Source of the DNA: Salinigranum salinum
GTDB lineage: Archaea; Halobacteriota; Halobacteria; Halobacteriales; Haloferacaceae
Direction of reading: 5' to 3'
NCBI RefSeq assembly: GCF_009176545.1
Contig: NZ_VTOJ01000001.1
Span: 2,372,552-2,436,551, forward strand
Length of the DNA: 64,000 nucleotides
The translations under genes were made by a program, and so were the position numbers. The number at the start of each line of letters is the position of its first letter. Within the stretch, counting starts at the first letter, position 1. Of the stretch, positions 62,841 through 64,000 are shown piece by piece. Below the pieces are notes generated by a model that did not search any database, was not told the origin of the DNA, and was given only the letters and a program-made list of their open reading frames with translations.

Positions 62841-63401
62841 TCATCCGAGCAGACCGAGCCCCTCGATTCGGTCGACGATCTCGACGACGGCCGTCTCCGC
62901 GTCGCTCGTCCGCTTGCCTCCCGTGATGACGATCTTCCCGCTCCCGAACAGCAAGATGACGACTTTCGGCTCGTCCATCCGGTAGACGAGCCCGGGGAAC
63001 TGCTCCGGTTCGTACTCTACGTCTTCCAGCCCGAGGCCGATTGCCAGCGCGTTGAGGTTGAGGTTGTGACCGAGGTCCGCGCTGGAGACGATGTTCTGGA
63101 CCGTGATCTCCGGGTCGTCCTCGACGGGGATGTGGAGGTCACGGAGCTTCTGGAAGATGATTCCGAGCGCCTCGTGGACGTCGTCGATACTCTTCGCGCC
63201 CGTGCAGACGATCTTTCCGGAGCGGAAGATAAGTGCGGCCGCCTTCGGGTTCTGTGTCCGGTAGACGAGTCCCGGGAAGTTGTCAGGATTGAAGTCGGCG
63301 CCGGGGAGGTCCTCTGCCAGCGCCTCGAGGTCGAGTTCCTGACCGATGCCGGTCGATGCTACGACGTTCTGAATCTCGATGGAGTCTGCCGGTGTGCTCA
63401 T
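62841..63401 (-). CDS. tbp: TATA-box-binding protein (TBP)
   Basis: 186 residues: two imperfect repeats, IQNVVASTGIGQELDLEAL...FPGLVYRTQNPKAAALIFRSGKIVCTG and VQNIVSSADLGHNLNLNAL...FPGLVYRMDEPKVVILLFGSGKIVITG, forming the saddle. The acidic tail is short. It recruits TFB and RNA polymerase. The first repeat begins at residue 9, so MSTPADSIEIQN is the natural start. The promoter has two TATA boxes. Confidence 0.95.
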   Translation of the reverse strand: MSTPADSIEIQNVVASTGIGQELDLEALAEDLPGADFNPDNFPGLVYRTQNPKAAALIFRSGKIVCTGAKSIDDVHEALGIIFQKLRDLHIPVEDDPEITVQNIVSSADLGHNLNLNALAIGLGLEDVEYEPEQFPGLVYRMDEPKVVILLFGSGKIVITGGKRTSDAETAVVEIVDRIEGLGLLG

Positions 63402-63429
63402 TGTCTCGTGGTTGTCTCCTCTGCCCGCA

Positions 63430-63455
63430 CTTATAAACGGCACCCTTATAAAAGG
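63430..63455 (-). promoter_or_regulatory. Double TATA box of the tbp gene
   Basis: On the minus strand TTTATAAG occurs at 63430-63437, 29-36 nt before the ATG, and CCTTTTATAAGG at 63444-63455, a near-palindrome about 14 nt further upstream. Both are strong TBP sites, so TBP may set its own level by occupancy. Confidence 0.75.
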
Positions 63456-64000
63456 AGTGCCCGATTTTCGTCGCTCGCACGCGAATCCGGGACTCAGATG
63501 CGACCAAAGTATCGGACACACGTACTGTCTGCTGAGGAACAGGTACGTCTGTCGGGACGAATCGTTCCGGACCCGAGCGTTCTCTCGTTCGGACTGCCCT
63601 CCGACGGGTGGCTCTCGAACACCGCCCCGACGGACGTGAGATCCGGGATGGACGACGACAGCGGGTGTGTCGGATGGGTGGCGGCGTCGACTCCTCTGAT
63701 CCACCGCCCATACGGTTGGCTCGACGTACGAACGGTGTCTCGGTGTACCGTGAAACCGACTGCCGTAGCCGCTCTCGTTCGACGGCCTTTTACGTTCCCC
63801 CGGCCTTCCAGCTAATGCGACGAACGCACCCGGGTCACTCCGGGTGTGTCTCCATCCACGCCGCTCACTCGAACCCGTCGCACTCCGACGGGCTTAAGTA
63901 CGACACGGCGTTTCGATGGAACGCGAACGACACACTGCGACTGCGGCTCGGTCACCTCCGATCCGCGCTCGCGTTCGGACCACCCACCGGGGTTCGACGG
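63456..64000. other. Right-edge stretch without a supported gene
   Basis: A rightward frame from ATG 63498 stays open for 105 codons (MRPKYRTHVLSAEEQVRLSG) but turns Arg/Pro/Trp-rich and lacks a convincing pattern, so it is not called. At 63892-63899 CTTAAGTA looks like a TATA region for a gene beginning near the window edge (an ATG lies at 63916), but the piece is too short to identify. Confidence 0.4.

Noticed and set aside
63498..63815. A 105-codon + strand frame diverging from tbp
   Set aside because: The composition turns Arg/Pro/Trp-rich and there is no family pattern. The TATA palindromes are better explained by tbp.

Overview
The window is a piece of a haloarchaeal (class Halobacteria) chromosome. 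The evidence is very high G+C, acidic proteins rich in Asp and Glu, Tat-type signal peptides with lipoboxes, archaeal TATA boxes 25-35 nt upstream of leaderless starts, and archaeal core genes (TFE, TBP, Orc1/Cdc6, Rad25/XPB). I cannot name a genus from the sequence.

Layout. 0-1.3 kb: a cut-off gene, a small zinc ribbon and a metallo-beta-lactamase-fold enzyme. 1.4-8.8 kb: a leftward ferric-iron ABC operon with a membrane glycosyltransferase-like gene at its end and a reversibly-glycosylated-polypeptide-type glycosyltransferase at its head. Both promoters carry an iron-box-like palindrome. 8.9-15.2 kb: a PAS histidine kinase, a decayed chemotaxis transducer, a DUF1998 helicase, and the tfe-DUF2110-DUF5803 group. 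15.7-23.2 kb: small housekeeping and regulatory genes (CinA-like, NAD-kinase-like, PhoU/AbrB, nitrilase, Usp). 23.4-27 kb: a proline degradation module (P5C dehydrogenase, Bat-type regulator, proline dehydrogenase). 27.1-32.1 kb: a complete livKHMGF branched-chain amino-acid ABC operon. 32.3-41.6 kb: a glucan and glucosylglycerol degradation locus (putative glucosylglycerol hydrolase, alpha-amylase, two-module GH15 enzyme) whose divergent promoter region holds two copies of a 21-bp operator-like element. 42-48.7 kb: methyltransferases, a transporter, a thioesterase, a 2Fe-2S ferredoxin and a Tat-exported ferritin-like protein.

48.9-50.6 kb is a low-G+C island beside a tRNA-Tyr gene. It holds a frameshifted primase-polymerase remnant, a small protein with a PHD-finger-like C4HC3 cysteine/histidine array, and an RNase HI. 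50.9-58.1 kb: a methyltransferase, a solitary N6-adenine DNA methylase, a coiled-coil protein and Rad25. 59.2-60.5 kb is a replication origin with seven origin-recognition-box-like repeats, followed by orc1/cdc6. The window ends with a winged-helix regulator and the tbp gene.

The least expected parts are the PHD-like finger gene with its duplicated promoter element, the iron-box-controlled transporter operon flanked by glycosylation genes, and the sugar locus with paired operators. Family names come from reading motifs by eye. No database search was run.
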